Assembly (NCBI RefSeq): GCF_000149955.1
Contig: NC_030992.1
Coordinates: 771,952 to 835,951 of the forward strand
Direction: 5' to 3'
From: Fusarium oxysporum f. sp. lycopersici 4287
Taxonomy: Eukaryota; Ascomycota; Sordariomycetes; Hypocreales; Nectriaceae
Length of the DNA stretch: 64,000 nt
Shown here: positions 24,079 to 35,784 of the stretch, piece after piece
Layout of the letters: the number at the start of each line of letters is the position of its first letter
Numbering within the stretch: the stretch's first letter is position 1
The notes under the pieces: generated by a model
Told to the model about the DNA's origin: nothing
Seen by the model: only the letters and a program-made list of their open reading frames with translations
Database searches by the model: none
Position numbers and translations under genes: made by a program

Positions 24079-24181
24079 AGCTCCCGGCCAGGATCGAACT
24101 GGCAATCTTCTGATTCTCATCTAGCAACCTTTTGAGACTGCTCTTAGAAGTCAGACGCCTTAGCCATTAGGCCACGGGAGC
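24079..24181 (-). tRNA. tRNA-Arg(UCU) with 30-base intron
   Basis: On the minus strand the acceptor stem GCTCCCG pairs with CGGGAGC, with T as discriminator. A D arm (GCCTAATGGCTAAGGC), an anticodon stem TCTGA/TCAGA and a T arm GCCAG-TTCGATC-CTGGC all fit. The loop reads CTTCTA before the intron, giving anticodon TCT at positions 34-36. The intron follows position 37, as is universal for eukaryotic nuclear tRNAs, and occupies about 24115-24144. The mature tRNA would be 73 bases before CCA addition. A and B boxes for RNA polymerase III are inside the D and T arms. Confidence 0.93.
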
Positions 24182-24381
24182 TAGCTGTAGTTGGATATTG
24201 GCCGGACAAGGTTGTGAACCGTGTTATATGACTCACATGTTATGGGGCCATCCTTCACAGCGTTTGACAACACCTTGACCTGCTGACCTATCACGAACGG
24301 TCGTTGGCAATGGGGCTGAACTGTGTGTTGCACCAGATTCTCTTAAAAAGCTATGTACCTCGTGTATGACTTGTTTACTAT

Positions 24382-26012
24382 CTACCTCATCTTAAGCGCG
24401 ATGTCCAACCCCAATGGCTTCCTCAAGAACCCCTCGCGTGTCTCCATAACCTCCTGCTTCAACTCCGGCGTGTATCTCCTCGCCCACGTCGCCGCGATCA
24501 ACTTCATCTCCATCTCCGCGACATTCCTGCCCACACACGCCCTCGGCCCATGACTAAACGGATTAAACGCAGTCTTTTGCAGGTTATTCACACTATCCCA
24601 ACGCTCAGGCTTAAAGTCATCTGCGTCAGAGCCCCAGATCTCCTTCGAGTGATGCAGCGTGTACGTCGGCACGCTCAGCACGCTGCCGGGCGGGAAATAA
24701 TGACCTTTGATCGTGACGCCGGGGGAGTTGTCGGGAATTTGGCGCGGGAGGCCAATGCCGGATGTCGAATGATATCGGAGGGTTTCACTGATGACGTTGT
24801 TGAGATAGGTTAGGTCACGAACCATGTCGTACGTAGGGACTGATACGTCAGCGGGGATCGCCTCGTCAAGCTCGGCCTGTAGCTTCTCGAGAACGCCGGG
24901 AGTTCGTGTGACGTGATACAGTAAAGCGCATGACGAATTGGACGTGGTGTCACTGCCGGCGATGAGCTGCGTCAAAGCTTCTGCTGTCAATTCCTCGCGA
25001 CCCAACGGCTCACCCTTCTCATCTCTGCCTTCCATGAGTCGCGCGAGAAGATCTTTTCGCTCAACGGATGGTGGGTTATCCAATCTGGCCTTGACGCGCG
25101 CGATCGCAATTCCCGCAAGATTCTTGACTGCGTTGAGGCCGTTGCTGAAAAACGGGTCGGGCAACCATTGTGCATACGGCTTCAATTGCGGCCAGCAACC
25201 CAACGTCGCGCTGACCTCACCTCTTCTGTTCAGAATCTCAATCGCGGACGCATAAATAGGCGCGCTGTCGGGCGTCTCTCGAACTTCAGCTACGTCGGCG
25301 CCATTTGCGAGCATGCCGAAGGGTACACCAAAAGCAAGGTCGCCGATGACATCAAATGCGAGGTAGTTGAACCATGGGAGACAATCAATAAGCGCTTGTC
25401 GCTTTCCATTCTTATCGGTAGTCTGGCCTGATGCGACAAGTTTGTCGAGCTGTTTGACGAAAAGTTCAAGGTTGGCGTGGATGTAAGGCTCAAATTGGCT
25501 GATTGACTTGGCGGAAAAGACGTGAGAGATGAGCTTGCGCTTTCGTGTGTGCTCAGCGCGATCGCGAGTGTTGAAGAGACCTCGTCGAATTGAAACAAAA
25601 GCGTCGTAGAAATCACTGTCGCTCATTAGCTATGAGAAGACGTGAAGCTGCGCGATACTCACGATTTCAAGAAGCCATTTCCGTGGCCGTAAATGGTTGC
25701 GATCGCATCAGGATCGGCGATGGAAGTGTGGTTGGGCTGGATTCGTACGACAGGACCCAATCTCTTGTGAATCTCATCCACGACGCGATATCGTCCACCA
25801 CGCCTGCAGACGTAGAGAAGCCACAGATTCGTGAACTGCGCCGGGAAAGGCGCTGGGATATCTCTCAGATGCCCATAGGTCACAAAGTATGAGTAGAGAT
25901 ACGTCGCGATGAGGACACATGCGGCAATGGGGATTGACCACCAGGTGAAGAGGATGTCGACAACAGCCATGACGACGGGATTGCAATGCTGTTGTTGGTT
26001 AGCTCTGTTCAT
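24382..26012 (-). CDS. Cytochrome P450, CYP53-like (benzoate 4-monooxygenase type)
   Basis: A haem monooxygenase anchored in the ER membrane. Exon 1 is 25663-26012 and exon 2 is 24382-25615, giving 527 residues from the first ATG; a second ATG at 25970 gives 513 and starts closer to the membrane anchor, so it may be the true start. Motifs: N-terminal hydrophobic anchor, I-helix AGSDTTS (about 335), ExxR in SETLRYHS, and haem loop FSHGPRACVG (about 465-475) with the Cys ligand. The segment around the intron (IYGHGNGFLK...DFYDAFVSIRRGLFNTRDR) and NPFSHGPRACVGRNVAEME are what I expect of the benzoate para-hydroxylase family, which detoxifies benzoate and related plant phenolics. The family call is from memory of the motif pattern. 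Confidence 0.82.
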
Positions 26013-27583
26013 TCTCTACTGTCGCGCACGCTCACCTTTGATCGCTCAAGAAGCGCGAGTGTTTAAAGACAGCGCGACACTCGTTCAGTCAATTCGAGCC
26101 GTAGAGCAGTATTTAAGCAATTGAATCACCACGAGGACGGAAGAATGAAGTCAGACATCTCCAAACTTCCGCATTCTGGGCTAGGTAAACCTCCGCTCGC
26201 CCCCGCATCTCGTTCGGCTTGTCTGGATCGGTAGTTGATTGAAGATGGGGATATTCTCAAAAGCTTACCCGGGATCCAATGACATTTCTTTCATTCAAAC
26301 TTAGTCAAGATGATGGCTTTCGTCATCGGCCTCCGAAAGTGCCGATAACCTTACACACCCTGTTGCTGTCTTTTGAGCTAGAGTGCAAAGAGCGTTTGGT
26401 GGTCAATGTGGAGTTCGTGATGGTTGGATACCCTGTGGCGGCAATAAGATTGATGAAAGACCATGAATTGGACGCGTTCTAGAGTGTAACTCATGATCTT
26501 ATAGAATCTATATATATAAATAATAATTTGGTATCATTTTATCACGGTTTTCAGTGTTGGAATAGGCAGATTAGTAAATGAACGAGGTCTTCTGACGTGC
26601 GTAGCCCGTTCGTGATTTGAGCGTCATGCGAAGTCTCGCAGATTTCCATCTTCCTAGTTTCTGTGAGACTCACAGTGTTCAAATCTCGTTGAAGTTCAGG
26701 GTACGCAATCATCAAAGGATAGTTAACATTATTTCGGCACCATGCTACAGCAACGGCTCTGAGACTCCTCATCCGAGGCTCACAGGGCTGGATCTCTGCC
26801 AAGCTGATGCCCCGCTCCAAGCAGAAACACGACCGTCTTGGCTCTGTTTACAGTCCCTCACACAAAAGTCGCGTGCTAATCTACCCGTTCTGAGCATTCA
26901 AATCTCTTCCAATGACACCAAAAAATAAAGATGGAAATGAAACAGCTGACGCATTTGACACCTGCACCGCCCATCATTTGGCCATGGAAACAGTGCGATC
27001 CGAACAACCGATAACCGCTGTCAAGCACAAGCCATGGCGGGGTTTCAATTGACACCTCAGATCTCAGCAACTTCATATGCGGTGAAGAATATAGGGGACT
27101 TTCATGTTTGGCGCTCGTAAAAACAGTCCAGCCAAGCTGACATTTCTGAAACCAGGGCGTCAGCTGTAGAGAGGTAGCCGCCGGAAGTAAGGACAGCCGG
27201 CTTGGTGTTCTAACAAAATCCACTGAAACCGCCTGTGACCAGGGGTTGGGCGTGTTTGATCTCCCGTCTCACAATGCCACCTCAGGCACCACCCGGTTTC
27301 GCCTCAACCTGCTATTATGGCTGTGTTTATTAACAGAAAATACGAGAGAAATAAACTCCATATCTACGAGACCCTCGCTCTTTTTGGATCTTTTCTTTTC
27401 CCGCGCACGTTGATCTGGTATCACGAAGCGACACGACTTTCATTTCGATAATTCCATTCTTACGGTCTTTCTTATTAATTCTTTAATTTTAATTCAGACA
27501 GTTCAGCTCTGGTAGCATCCACTTCGATTAAAAAAGCCTCGCAAGAATCTCTTTGGCTTCTCGTCTCGTATCCGATATATCGA
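26013..27583. other. Intergenic region
   Basis: About 1.6 kb between the P450 promoter and a small membrane-protein gene on the plus strand. Short frames on both strands show no recognisable domain or codon pattern. Confidence 0.55.
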
Positions 27584-28170
27584 ATGGCTTCAATGAATAT
27601 GGAAGATGCGGCCTTGGATCTACAGCTCTCGCGAATCATTTCCGCCGTCGAACAGACCACGATATTCACAACCATTGTACCGAAGCCAACTGCCCAATCA
27701 GAGGGTACGACAACTGCAGATTCGCCTGTTGTTACAGTTACACAGGAAAGCAACTCAGATAATGGCTCGTCTGGTCTGCCTGGAACCAAGATCTTTGGAG
27801 CACTTGAGATTATCATTGCTCTTGGTGTGCTAGGTATGGATCCTCAATCTCATTTACATAATTACGACTAACTGTAATAGCTGGTGTATTGCTTCTCATC
27901 ATGAGCATCATTCTATGTGACCGACGAAGAAAATCCAAGCGAAAGCGAGCAGCCGAGAGAGCTCAGAACAGAATGACAGATAAGAGTGAACCACTAGAAG
28001 GACACCAACAACCATCAGGAGCACGGTTGCCAGAGTCAATATGGCCCAGGATGGCGGACAAGAACCAAGCTGTTCATGATTACTGGCACAGTGAAACGTT
28101 ACGGCAGAAACAAGGCTGGAATCAAGGACAACAAGCTGGCGTGCAACAGGGTCTACCTAGATATGGATAG
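27584..28170 (+). CDS. Small single-pass membrane protein of unknown function
   Basis: Two exons, 27584-27833 and 27881-28170, give 179 residues. The first 70 residues are Thr/Ser-rich with a TVTQ-type segment and no clear signal peptide. One hydrophobic helix (about 72-98) is split by the intron and followed by the strongly basic RRRKSKRKRAAERAQNR. The tail is Gln- and Trp-containing and hydrophilic. This layout is common in small fungal type I or signal-anchor surface proteins. I do not recognise a family. The intron has GT...AG ends with an ACTAACTG branch site. Confidence 0.65.
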
Positions 28171-28998
28171 CTTCGATAACCAATTTGACACGTGCACGGA
28201 GAAAAGTAGTAACAGAAAAGTAATTTGAAACTCTCGAGACTTGCGAGGGTGAGATGAATGAGGCTTGCCTATTTTCTGCTCTGTTATCTTACAGATCACT
28301 TGCTGGCGACCGACTGGAAGGCTACATTAAGTCTCTCTGCCCCCCAATGATGTAGGTACACGTGTAAATCAAATCTTTATAAGCCTCCAATACGTAGCCC
28401 TATAGTTTCAGGATTCGTTGATGGATGCATCACTGCAATAGGTTGTTGGTCAGCCGGCTTGCTTTCAGCCTCACCGGCCAGTTTGTAGGTGACTGTTCAA
28501 TCACGGTCACTTGGAAGTGTAGTATTTATTCAAATCTTATCAGTGTTCCTTTGCTGTAGGAAAGAACATGCCTTGTAAGCCCAACGTCCGTTTCTGGGGG
28601 CCGATTTGTGGCCAGACACAGCGCGTATGAACGGTGTTAGCCCATAGAATGGCCAACAGCCGTCATCTTCCTCAAAACCAGCGAATAACAAGCATAACCA
28701 AGAAGTCTTCCAGTTAGAAATCTCCAAAATGATAAAAGTTCTTGAAAGGGTTGCTTTAACTGCGGTCTGAAGGCCAAGTTGCGCCAGGCTGGCGCTTACA
28801 GCCCCTTTCGTAAGGTCCTATGGGCGCTATACGAAAAGGAGGAAGCTGACAAGGCATTTTTTAAACCGCATCTATTTAATCTTCAATTCTGACGGGTGGT
28901 TTGAACTCATTAAAGACAAAGCTAGCTAAATAACGACACTAACAGTCCTAAACATTATACCACAATAGACTATCCCTCTCCCGAACCGCACCGTCAAG
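28171..28998. other. Intergenic region
   Basis: No gene was recognised. Confidence 0.5.
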
Positions 28999-30084
28999 AT
29001 GGACCCAGTTACTGGACTCATCAGTACCATCAGTCGAGGACAGCTCATGAGACTAATTTTCAAACAGGGCGTGCCAGTTATATCAAGCGTGTTTGCTCTG
29101 TTAACTCAGCTCAAGGAAGGAAAGGCCGCAGCGCAAAAGGAGCTGACGTACAAGGAAATGCAGGAGGCTATACCCAAGCTTCTTGACATTATCGAACAGA
29201 AGGAGATTCGGCTCGTCACCAACGCATTCAACTCCACCCCGGAATTCATTGCATACTTCCAAGCCGCCGCCACCGGTGCTGTGCCTCTTATTCTTTTGGA
29301 TGTTGCGCAGTCTATCAAAAGAATCGGTGCAAGGCTTGACGGCATCAGAGATGAGCTCGCGATTTCAAACATAGCGAAGGTTCAAGGCTGGGCTGACGAT
29401 GGCTTCGGGACATATGTGCACCGATTCGTTCGGAACTAAATGGCTCCGGCTGAGGGGCGTACAAAGGGAGAGAGTCACTTCTTCTATGTATGGAACCCTG
29501 ATAGCGATTAGTACCCAGACTTCGAAGGAAGGCAGAGAGAGGATCCGCTGGGTCCCAACTTCGGTGGCTATCATCACGACCTAGCCACGATTTGTGTCAG
29601 AATGAGAGCGGACAGACAAGCACTTATTGCAACCACTGAGGACAACAACAATGTCATGTTCCATCTTATTATTCCTACTTACTATCCAATTGTGGTAGAC
29701 ACGCCTATCATCTTCGCTGCAGAGCTATTTCCGCTCACCATTATCGGAAGCCGACATCGAGGCACGGACCTCGTCTGGTTCAACCTCGCCGGGCGCTCAA
29801 GATTTCCGAGCCCACAACTCGAATTCATTGGTGTATTGCCTTTGGCGAAGAATAATGTGAGTGCAGGCGCCGCTGTGACCTTTCTGGGCTGTTGGCTCGG
29901 CTGTGCAGCTTCTGGGATTGCAGTAGTCGCATTTCCCCCTTGCGCCCCTGCTGCAGACGCCGTTTTTGTCTCATGCTGGACCACCGGGATGGCATCAGGG
30001 ATGGTGGACGCCGTAGCGCAAGAATATGGAAGGAGAGGGAGGAAAGAAGTGCAGGTTCTGGGAGATGCGCTTTTCCTGAATTAG
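28999..30084 (+). pseudogene. Uncharacterised gene broken by two in-frame stops
   Basis: A single frame runs 362 codons from ATG at 28999 to TAG at 30084, interrupted by TAA at 29437-29439 and TAG at 29509-29511. The frame stays open before (146 codons), between (23) and after (190) these stops, and composition looks coding throughout. The N-terminal half is helical with Lys/Glu-rich segments; the middle has aromatic-rich patches (FFYVWNPDSD, GGYHHDLATIC); the C-terminal part holds a Gly/Ala/Cys-rich hydrophobic stretch that could enter a membrane. I do not recognise a family. The TAG sits where a Trp codon would be one G-to-A change away, and the TAA is one C-to-T change from CAA. It lies directly upstream of a CHAT-domain pseudogene on the same strand. 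Confidence 0.7.
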
Positions 30085-30379
30085 ATGGATCTTGAGTTGT
30101 CACCTTGTACTAGTTGCAAGCTTTTCTGCGTCTTGCCCCGACTCTTGTTACGTCTAATATTTGTTATTTGTATTGTAGTTTGAGGCTTAGTTACACTACT
30201 TATCATGAGACTTGGTCTATTCTTCTTTGAGGTGAAGCAGTGAGTATAGAGTTGACAGTTTAGCTCCCATGTTTGCAGAGGAGGTTCTCAAGAACTAGTC
30301 TCCTAGGAAGTTGAACTCAATATGTGATTATGATTGAACGTAAGGTTCTGCACCTAGTTTATTCTCTACCTAATTCAGT

Positions 30380-31635
30380 ATTACTAACAAAAACTAGCAT
30401 AACAGTTGTGATGCTGGAAAGGAGTTTGATGAATTGGACGAGAAGATTCGGCAACTACCAAACTTCAGCATCTTTTAACAGACACCAAGGCTTGGAGAAT
30501 GCAGTTCATAACAGATTCTGGACCGATCACCATCAAAGTCAGTATTATATGCTGCGATGCAATAATCAGCATGTCCGATCAAATACATAGGGTGCCATTA
30601 GTTGACCTGAGCCGAGCGAGTATCGAACAGAAGATCCTGATTAGAGAGAGAGGGACTCCCGATGTTCTGGAATGGCTCTGAGATACTATAGTCTGCCCGG
30701 TGTTGGATAGAATTAGCTTTTCAGAGGCTCCGACAGGTGGCAACTGGCCGTACGTATGGTGGATACCGACTGGCCTCTTGAAATACTTCCCAATACACGC
30801 AGCTGGATGTCATTGGAAGAAGAAAAAAGAGACGACGCTGGATAGAGTTGTTTCATCGTATGCTTCGTCGGTCAAGGCTATGATATAAGCTCGAAAACGA
30901 ACAACGCCGACACGAGAAACAAACAAAGCGGTGCTTGTAGCTATGGAGACTACACCAACGCTGTCACGCTTGGCGTTTACCAACCAGGAATTGGAAATCG
31001 TCAAAAGTGTTTGTTCGTTGATTGGGTTAGCCGTTGTTGAGCCCGAGCGACGAAAGGTCGCCCTCATCGACCAACTTCGCCAGTGGAAGTTATTCCATTC
31101 TGCAGGACACGGATGCACCGACCCCCAAGACCCTCTGAGGAGCTATTTGTGTCTCGAAGATGTCGTAACGAATCCGCTGAGGGTAGGTGGTCTATTGGAC
31201 TTGAACCTAAACGACCAGCCACTTTATCTGTCAGCTTGTGGAACGGGCCGTTTTCAACAGGAGCGTTTCATGGATGAGAACGTTCATCTCATCAGCGCTC
31301 TTCAGCTCGTCGGCTTCCAACATGTAATAGATACTTTGCGGGATGTCAATGACAAGGTTTGCGTTGATGAAGCCAAGGTAGTGTATGAGGGTATCAAGGA
31401 TTGTCAGACGACAGATCAATCTGTGCCCTGGGGGCTTCATGAGGCGAGCCGTCAGCTAAGGGACAACTGGCTGGAGAAAAGGGACCAAGAGGGACACCAT
31501 AGATGGGAAAATGATGATATTCTCAACAACTTGGTTATAAAAGGGCCTGCGGTCCACGGTATTAGGTGGGAAAGGAGACGAGTTCGGAGTAGAGGAAGGG
31601 CCAAAGGCATGTCAATCTCGTTTGGGACGAGGTGA
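30380..31635 (+). pseudogene. CHAT-domain (caspase-like) protease remnant
   Basis: Similarity to fungal CHAT-domain proteins, often TPR-CHAT, runs across several breaks. One frame (from 30407) has a stretch ending at TAA 30476-30478. A shift follows, and another frame continues through TGA 30679-30681 and TAA 30886-30888 to the end at 31635. The C-terminal catalytic region is well kept: WIPTGLLKYFPIHAAG, then the catalytic-type His in FHSAGHG and Cys in YLSACGTG, followed by HLISALQLVGFQHVIDTL. The N-terminal repeat region expected of a full TPR-CHAT protein is absent. CHAT proteases act in regulated cell death in several lineages; this copy should be inactive unless translated from 30931 or another internal start. 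Confidence 0.72.
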
Positions 31636-33427
31636 AGGAGAGTTGCGACCAAGGCTTCCAGAAGTGCACGGGTAAGCAAGAACATTATGTCCGGGTCGAG
31701 ACCAGAGGTCAGAGATGGTCTAGAGAGGCTTCCTGAGCTATCCTCCTAAGACATAAAGTCAACCCTTCACCAGCATGGGTTCCGTTTATTCACTATGGTA
31801 TCTAGACGGCAGGTATCTTAGAGCTAAAGGACTTCAAATCATTTTCATGTCCTGCATATCGAAAACTAGACCAAGTGTGATATCAACTTTACCGCTCTAT
31901 AGAATAAAATCAAATCTACCCTCTACAACCGACACCAAAAGCTTGTTTCGTGGAAAGCAGGGGTGGTTCGATAAGCGGTATTTAACAACCCACATTATAG
32001 AGCTGTCATTCTCGAATCTTTGCTGACCTGCCTAAATGGAGGGGAATAAGATGGTCGATCGGGTGATCTGAGACGACCCTGGTAAAAGCCGGATGCTTAA
32101 TCGACAGTCCGACAGGTCGAGTACCTTGGTCCGAGCACCTCAGATTTGATATCTGACCACTGCACAGTCTCGGAACCCGTCGGACTCAGCTTGCTACGCC
32201 TTTTGGTGGTACAAGACTTTACCCTCCCCGAGTGAGCTGTTATCTAATAGCAGTGCTTCCTATCGACATGCCTTTTCAGGGTTAAATATTCGTCGTGCTA
32301 GCGACGAAACCAATAGTGTAGGCACTTTCAAGCCTCTCAACCCCTAGATGGATTTTACGGCATGGATCTTGAGGGAGAGTGGTGAGATGGACCAGGCTAC
32401 ACTTGTCTATGGCTTGCATATCGTCCCGTAAGATTCCTTGGCTACACCAGCTCACAACGGTGACACTAATACGCGGGGTGCAGCTCATGTCCCGCGCCAC
32501 AATTATTCTCGAATCTTCAACGTCCAGCTGCGAGACTTGTCGACAGCCATGTACAGCATGCGCATCTAGACCGCCGGGATTTCTGTATAGGACTTCAACC
32601 GGGCCGATGATAGCCTCTCAGTCCCGCGGTGATAGTGTGCTAATCGATAGCGAACCTCAAACAGGCTCGTCATTTGCCAAAAGAGCATCATCTTCGGCTT
32701 TATTCAGTAGAAGTGAAAGAGGGGATATACACAACTAAAGGAAACAGAGTACCATTGAGACACCACTACAAAGAAAAAAGCGTCTTGGCTATCACAAATA
32801 TAGTGATACGGCCTTATACCGGGATCTACGTTGTGACATAGTCATTTTACCCCAGATTTTCCCAACCACTAACAATCCGCCTAACAAAGCCAAGCATCAT
32901 AGCCAGCAAACACACACCCTTGGCAAATTCACTAGTTGTGGTCTTTCCTTGGAACTCCGAAAGACTTTCTTTTTTCAGTCGTAGATCGAGGTCAAGTGAG
33001 CTATCGCCGAGCCATATGGTGCCATGGCATGCAATAGCCTGTTTCTTAATGGCTGCCACCTTTTACATCCGGTCCCCCTCCCCCTGCTGGGTGTACCTGA
33101 CAGCCAGGTAACATTTCTTTTTATGGCATGATCTGTCAACACCATGTGCAGAATCTCAGACAATATTACTCTAGAAAAAGTGTGTGTGCGGGGATTTATC
33201 TCGGGGTCGGAGGGCGCCGCCGTTTGGGGATGACGTTCCGGACGGGCCAGCTGGATTGGTCTTGTGAAACGGAGGGTTTTTATATTGGTGCGGGCTCGAG
33301 GATAAGAAGTCGTGCATGGAACGCAAGAATTGGCATTATCTTGGCTCTTGGCTTTATTTTTTACTTAACAGATAAGACCCTCTTTGATAAACAAGCTTTT
33401 ATATCTCCATCCGCACAGCTTTTCTCA
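31636..33427. other. Gene-poor region
   Basis: About 1.8 kb. Several 60-120 codon frames exist on both strands, but none starts plausibly, shows a domain or continues across an intron. Decayed sequence is possible. Confidence 0.5.
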
Positions 33428-34236
33428 ATGGCCTTCTTCAAGACCAAGATGCCTGCACTTGAGACTTCACCCGTGTCCTCACCAGTCCTCTATCCCTCCG
33501 TCACGTCTGACTTTGAAGCTGCAAATCTCAAATATGCAGCAAAGTTTACCCAGTCCCACTTACCATCTCCGCCCCGTCGGTAAGTGATCTAATACCCGCG
33601 CCCTAGGATCAAGGGCTTAACATTTACCCAGAAAGGTAGCGGTGGTAGCGTGCATGGACAGCAGATTGGACGTTGAGAAAGTACTGGGTCTAGACCTTGG
33701 CGATGCCCATGTCATCCGAAATGGTACCTACTCCAATTTTCTTGTCTTACCTGCAAAGCTGACAGTTACAGCTGGCGGTCGTGCTGTAGAAGCACTTCGA
33801 TCAATCTTGATTTCTCAGCAGATGCTGGGCACGCGTGAGATTATTGTCATGCACCATGTAAGACCACATTATTCCATTTTATTCGATTTCATCCATTCCC
33901 ACGGCAATATCATAAGGCCATATTTTTCAGCTGCCCCCCATGTAGATAGTGACCGGCCCGGCTGACACCCCACGCTTCTAGACCGGCTGCGGCATGCAGA
34001 GCTTCTCCGACACAGATTTCCGGTCCAAGATCAGACGAGAACTAAAGGAAGACGTGGACCACATGGCGTTTCTTCCGTTTTCTGATTTGCGGCAGAGTGT
34101 TATTGATGACGTTGCGTTTTTGCGCAAGAGTCCGTTGATTTTGGATGTACCTATTACTGGGTATGTTTATGATGTCAAGACAGGTCGGATTGAGCAGGTT
34201 GATGAGAGGGCTGATTCGGAGTGCTCCAGCCCTTAA
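33428..34236 (+). CDS. Beta-class carbonic anhydrase
   Basis: A zinc enzyme interconverting CO2 and bicarbonate. Exons 33428-33579, 33632-33723, 33772-33857 and 33982-34236 give 194 residues. Motifs: ACMDSR, where Cys is a zinc ligand and Asp-Arg the catalytic dyad; RNAGGRA, rebuilt across intron 2; and MHHTGCGM, rebuilt across intron 3, giving the His and second Cys ligands. A shorter start at the ATG of MPALET (33449) is possible. The compact size and sequence match the small cab-type beta enzymes found beside the larger canonical beta enzyme in fungi. Intron 3 (124 bases) is longer than its neighbours. The N-terminus has no clear targeting signal. Confidence 0.9.
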
Positions 34237-34563
34237 ATTGTTGTTTAATATGTATCTATGGCACTGTAGGATATTTGTTTGGGACAGCGAGCGAGCGGTT
34301 AGAATTATTTGGTATACAGGCACTGCCAGGCCTTAGGGCTATGTTCCTGCCGAGGAAGCAAGTGGAGGGTTACAAGGAACTGCAGGGGGGCCAACAGGGG
34401 AATAAAGCCGGTTACTGCATAGATAACCTATAGTTAACAGGGCCGGTAGTACAATAAATAGCCTTAGATTTCTCTAGGGAGACTTTAAAGTTACTTTCAA
34501 TTGAGAAATAAAGTTAAATTATAATAGTAAAAGTTTTTAAGTAAATATACACTCTGTACAAGC
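34237..34563. other. AT-rich intergenic region
   Basis: Convergent 3' region. The last 120 bases are strongly AT-rich. No gene was recognised. Confidence 0.5.
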
Positions 34564-35784
34564 CTATGCCTGCACTTCTGCAGGGTACTTCCAAGCCATC
34601 CACGCAATCCATGCCTGGAATCCACTTATCAAAATGCTTACAATCCCAACCAAGATTGAGATACAAAGAGCCAGTAGAGCAATCGAGAAAGCATTACCAT
34701 CGGTACTTCTACGATCAAACCAACGTTCCAGTTTATTCCGTGGCGGCCGTTTCTTCGCAAGCTCATACAACCTGGCAATCCGCTCTCCCCAGTACATGTA
34801 TCTTATCCCCTTGTGAAAGACATTATAGCCATCGTATTCTAAACACTCAGGGTCAAAGCCGTTTCTACAAATCAGAGTTCGTAGGATCTTTTCAGACCGA
34901 TGATCTGTGAGAGGGAAGAGGATATCTTGCAACGAGTGTAAAGTCTCAAACAGAAGTTGGGGCGGCAAAGTTCCACTATCATGAATATTAGCTGCGTAAT
35001 GATTCGCCTGTTCGTAATGATTTGAATGAGCATACCGGCGTAGACTTTCTAGCACAGTTATATCGAGAGGACTTGTATGACTTTGAAATTGCTCTAAATG
35101 TGCTTTCAAGTAGGCCACCTGATGGAAGAGATAGAGCGTATTGCCCTTCTCATTGAAAAGAAGATGGCATGAAAGGTCATTTGTTGGCAGGAAGCAGATC
35201 CCGAGCCGTTTTTTCAGCTTCCAAGCTTTAAGCTTCGACTTTTGACCAATGATGTCCTCAAACTTTTTGTATGATTGATCAGGGGCTCGGGGAATTGATC
35301 TTTCGACGAACGAAACAAACGACTCTCGTGATAGCCAGGAAATAGGTCGGTACCCTCCAAGCACAAAGTTTGCAGGGTGCCATTCTTGGGCCGCCGAGTC
35401 AATCATCACCATTGCTTGTACTGCCCTGTTTATGATATTATCGACATTCTCTCCTATCGTCTGATCCCCATGGCAAATTTGGTTCACGGTCTCTTCTTTT
35501 GTGTTTTGTATGTTGTTTCTGAGCATGATGGCAGTTGATAGTACATGTTGATGGGTAGGTGAGGAAGAAACATAATTGCAACTAAATGTGCTTTCCCTTA
35601 GAGCTAGTTCATCGAAGAGCGTAAAGTAGGCTTCAAACTTGCCCTTTCTGCCGAGGAGTCTGAGAGAAATCTCATCCTGCTCCTCAGGTGTTGTTAGTCT
35701 CATGTTGCTAGAAGAAAAAGCCCATTGAGCCGCATCGCATAATGCCCGAGGACCAGGGCATAAGATATACATTTCTAGGACCAA
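34564..35784 (-). CDS. Membrane-anchored protein of unknown function
   Basis: A single-exon frame of 406 residues starting at an ATG. The body is mostly soluble and helical. The C-terminus has a basic segment (NKLERWFDRRSTDG) followed by one or two closely spaced hydrophobic helices (about 368-400) ending in AWMAWKYP. This C-terminal layout recurs in fungal proteins of unknown function that expose a long N-terminal part to the cytoplasm. It is divergent from the large gene starting at 36099, with 314 bases between start codons. I recognise no catalytic motif. Confidence 0.7.
   Translation of the reverse strand: MVLEMYILCPGPRALCDAAQWAFSSSNMRLTTPEEQDEISLRLLGRKGKFEAYFTLFDELALRESTFSCNYVSSSPTHQHVLSTAIMLRNNIQNTKEETVNQICHGDQTIGENVDNIINRAVQAMVMIDSAAQEWHPANFVLGGYRPISWLSRESFVSFVERSIPRAPDQSYKKFEDIIGQKSKLKAWKLKKRLGICFLPTNDLSCHLLFNEKGNTLYLFHQVAYLKAHLEQFQSHTSPLDITVLESLRRYAHSNHYEQANHYAANIHDSGTLPPQLLFETLHSLQDILFPLTDHRSEKILRTLICRNGFDPECLEYDGYNVFHKGIRYMYWGERIARLYELAKKRPPRNKLERWFDRRSTDGNAFSIALLALCISILVGIVSILISGFQAWIAWMAWKYPAEVQA

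Noticed and set aside
24550..25431. Several plus-strand frames of 87-105 codons
   Set aside because: They are antisense shadows of the cytochrome P450 coding exon.
28999..30084. Gasdermin assignment for the unknown pseudogene
   Set aside because: The visible sequence is helix-rich and lacks any pattern I can tie to gasdermins; only the position beside a CHAT remnant suggested it.
32379..32738. 119-codon plus-strand frame
   Set aside because: No start context, domain or intron continuation; composition does not look coding.
33128..33583. 151-codon frame upstream of the carbonic anhydrase
   Set aside because: Its 3' end is the true first exon of the carbonic anhydrase, which starts at 33428; the upstream part has no family features.
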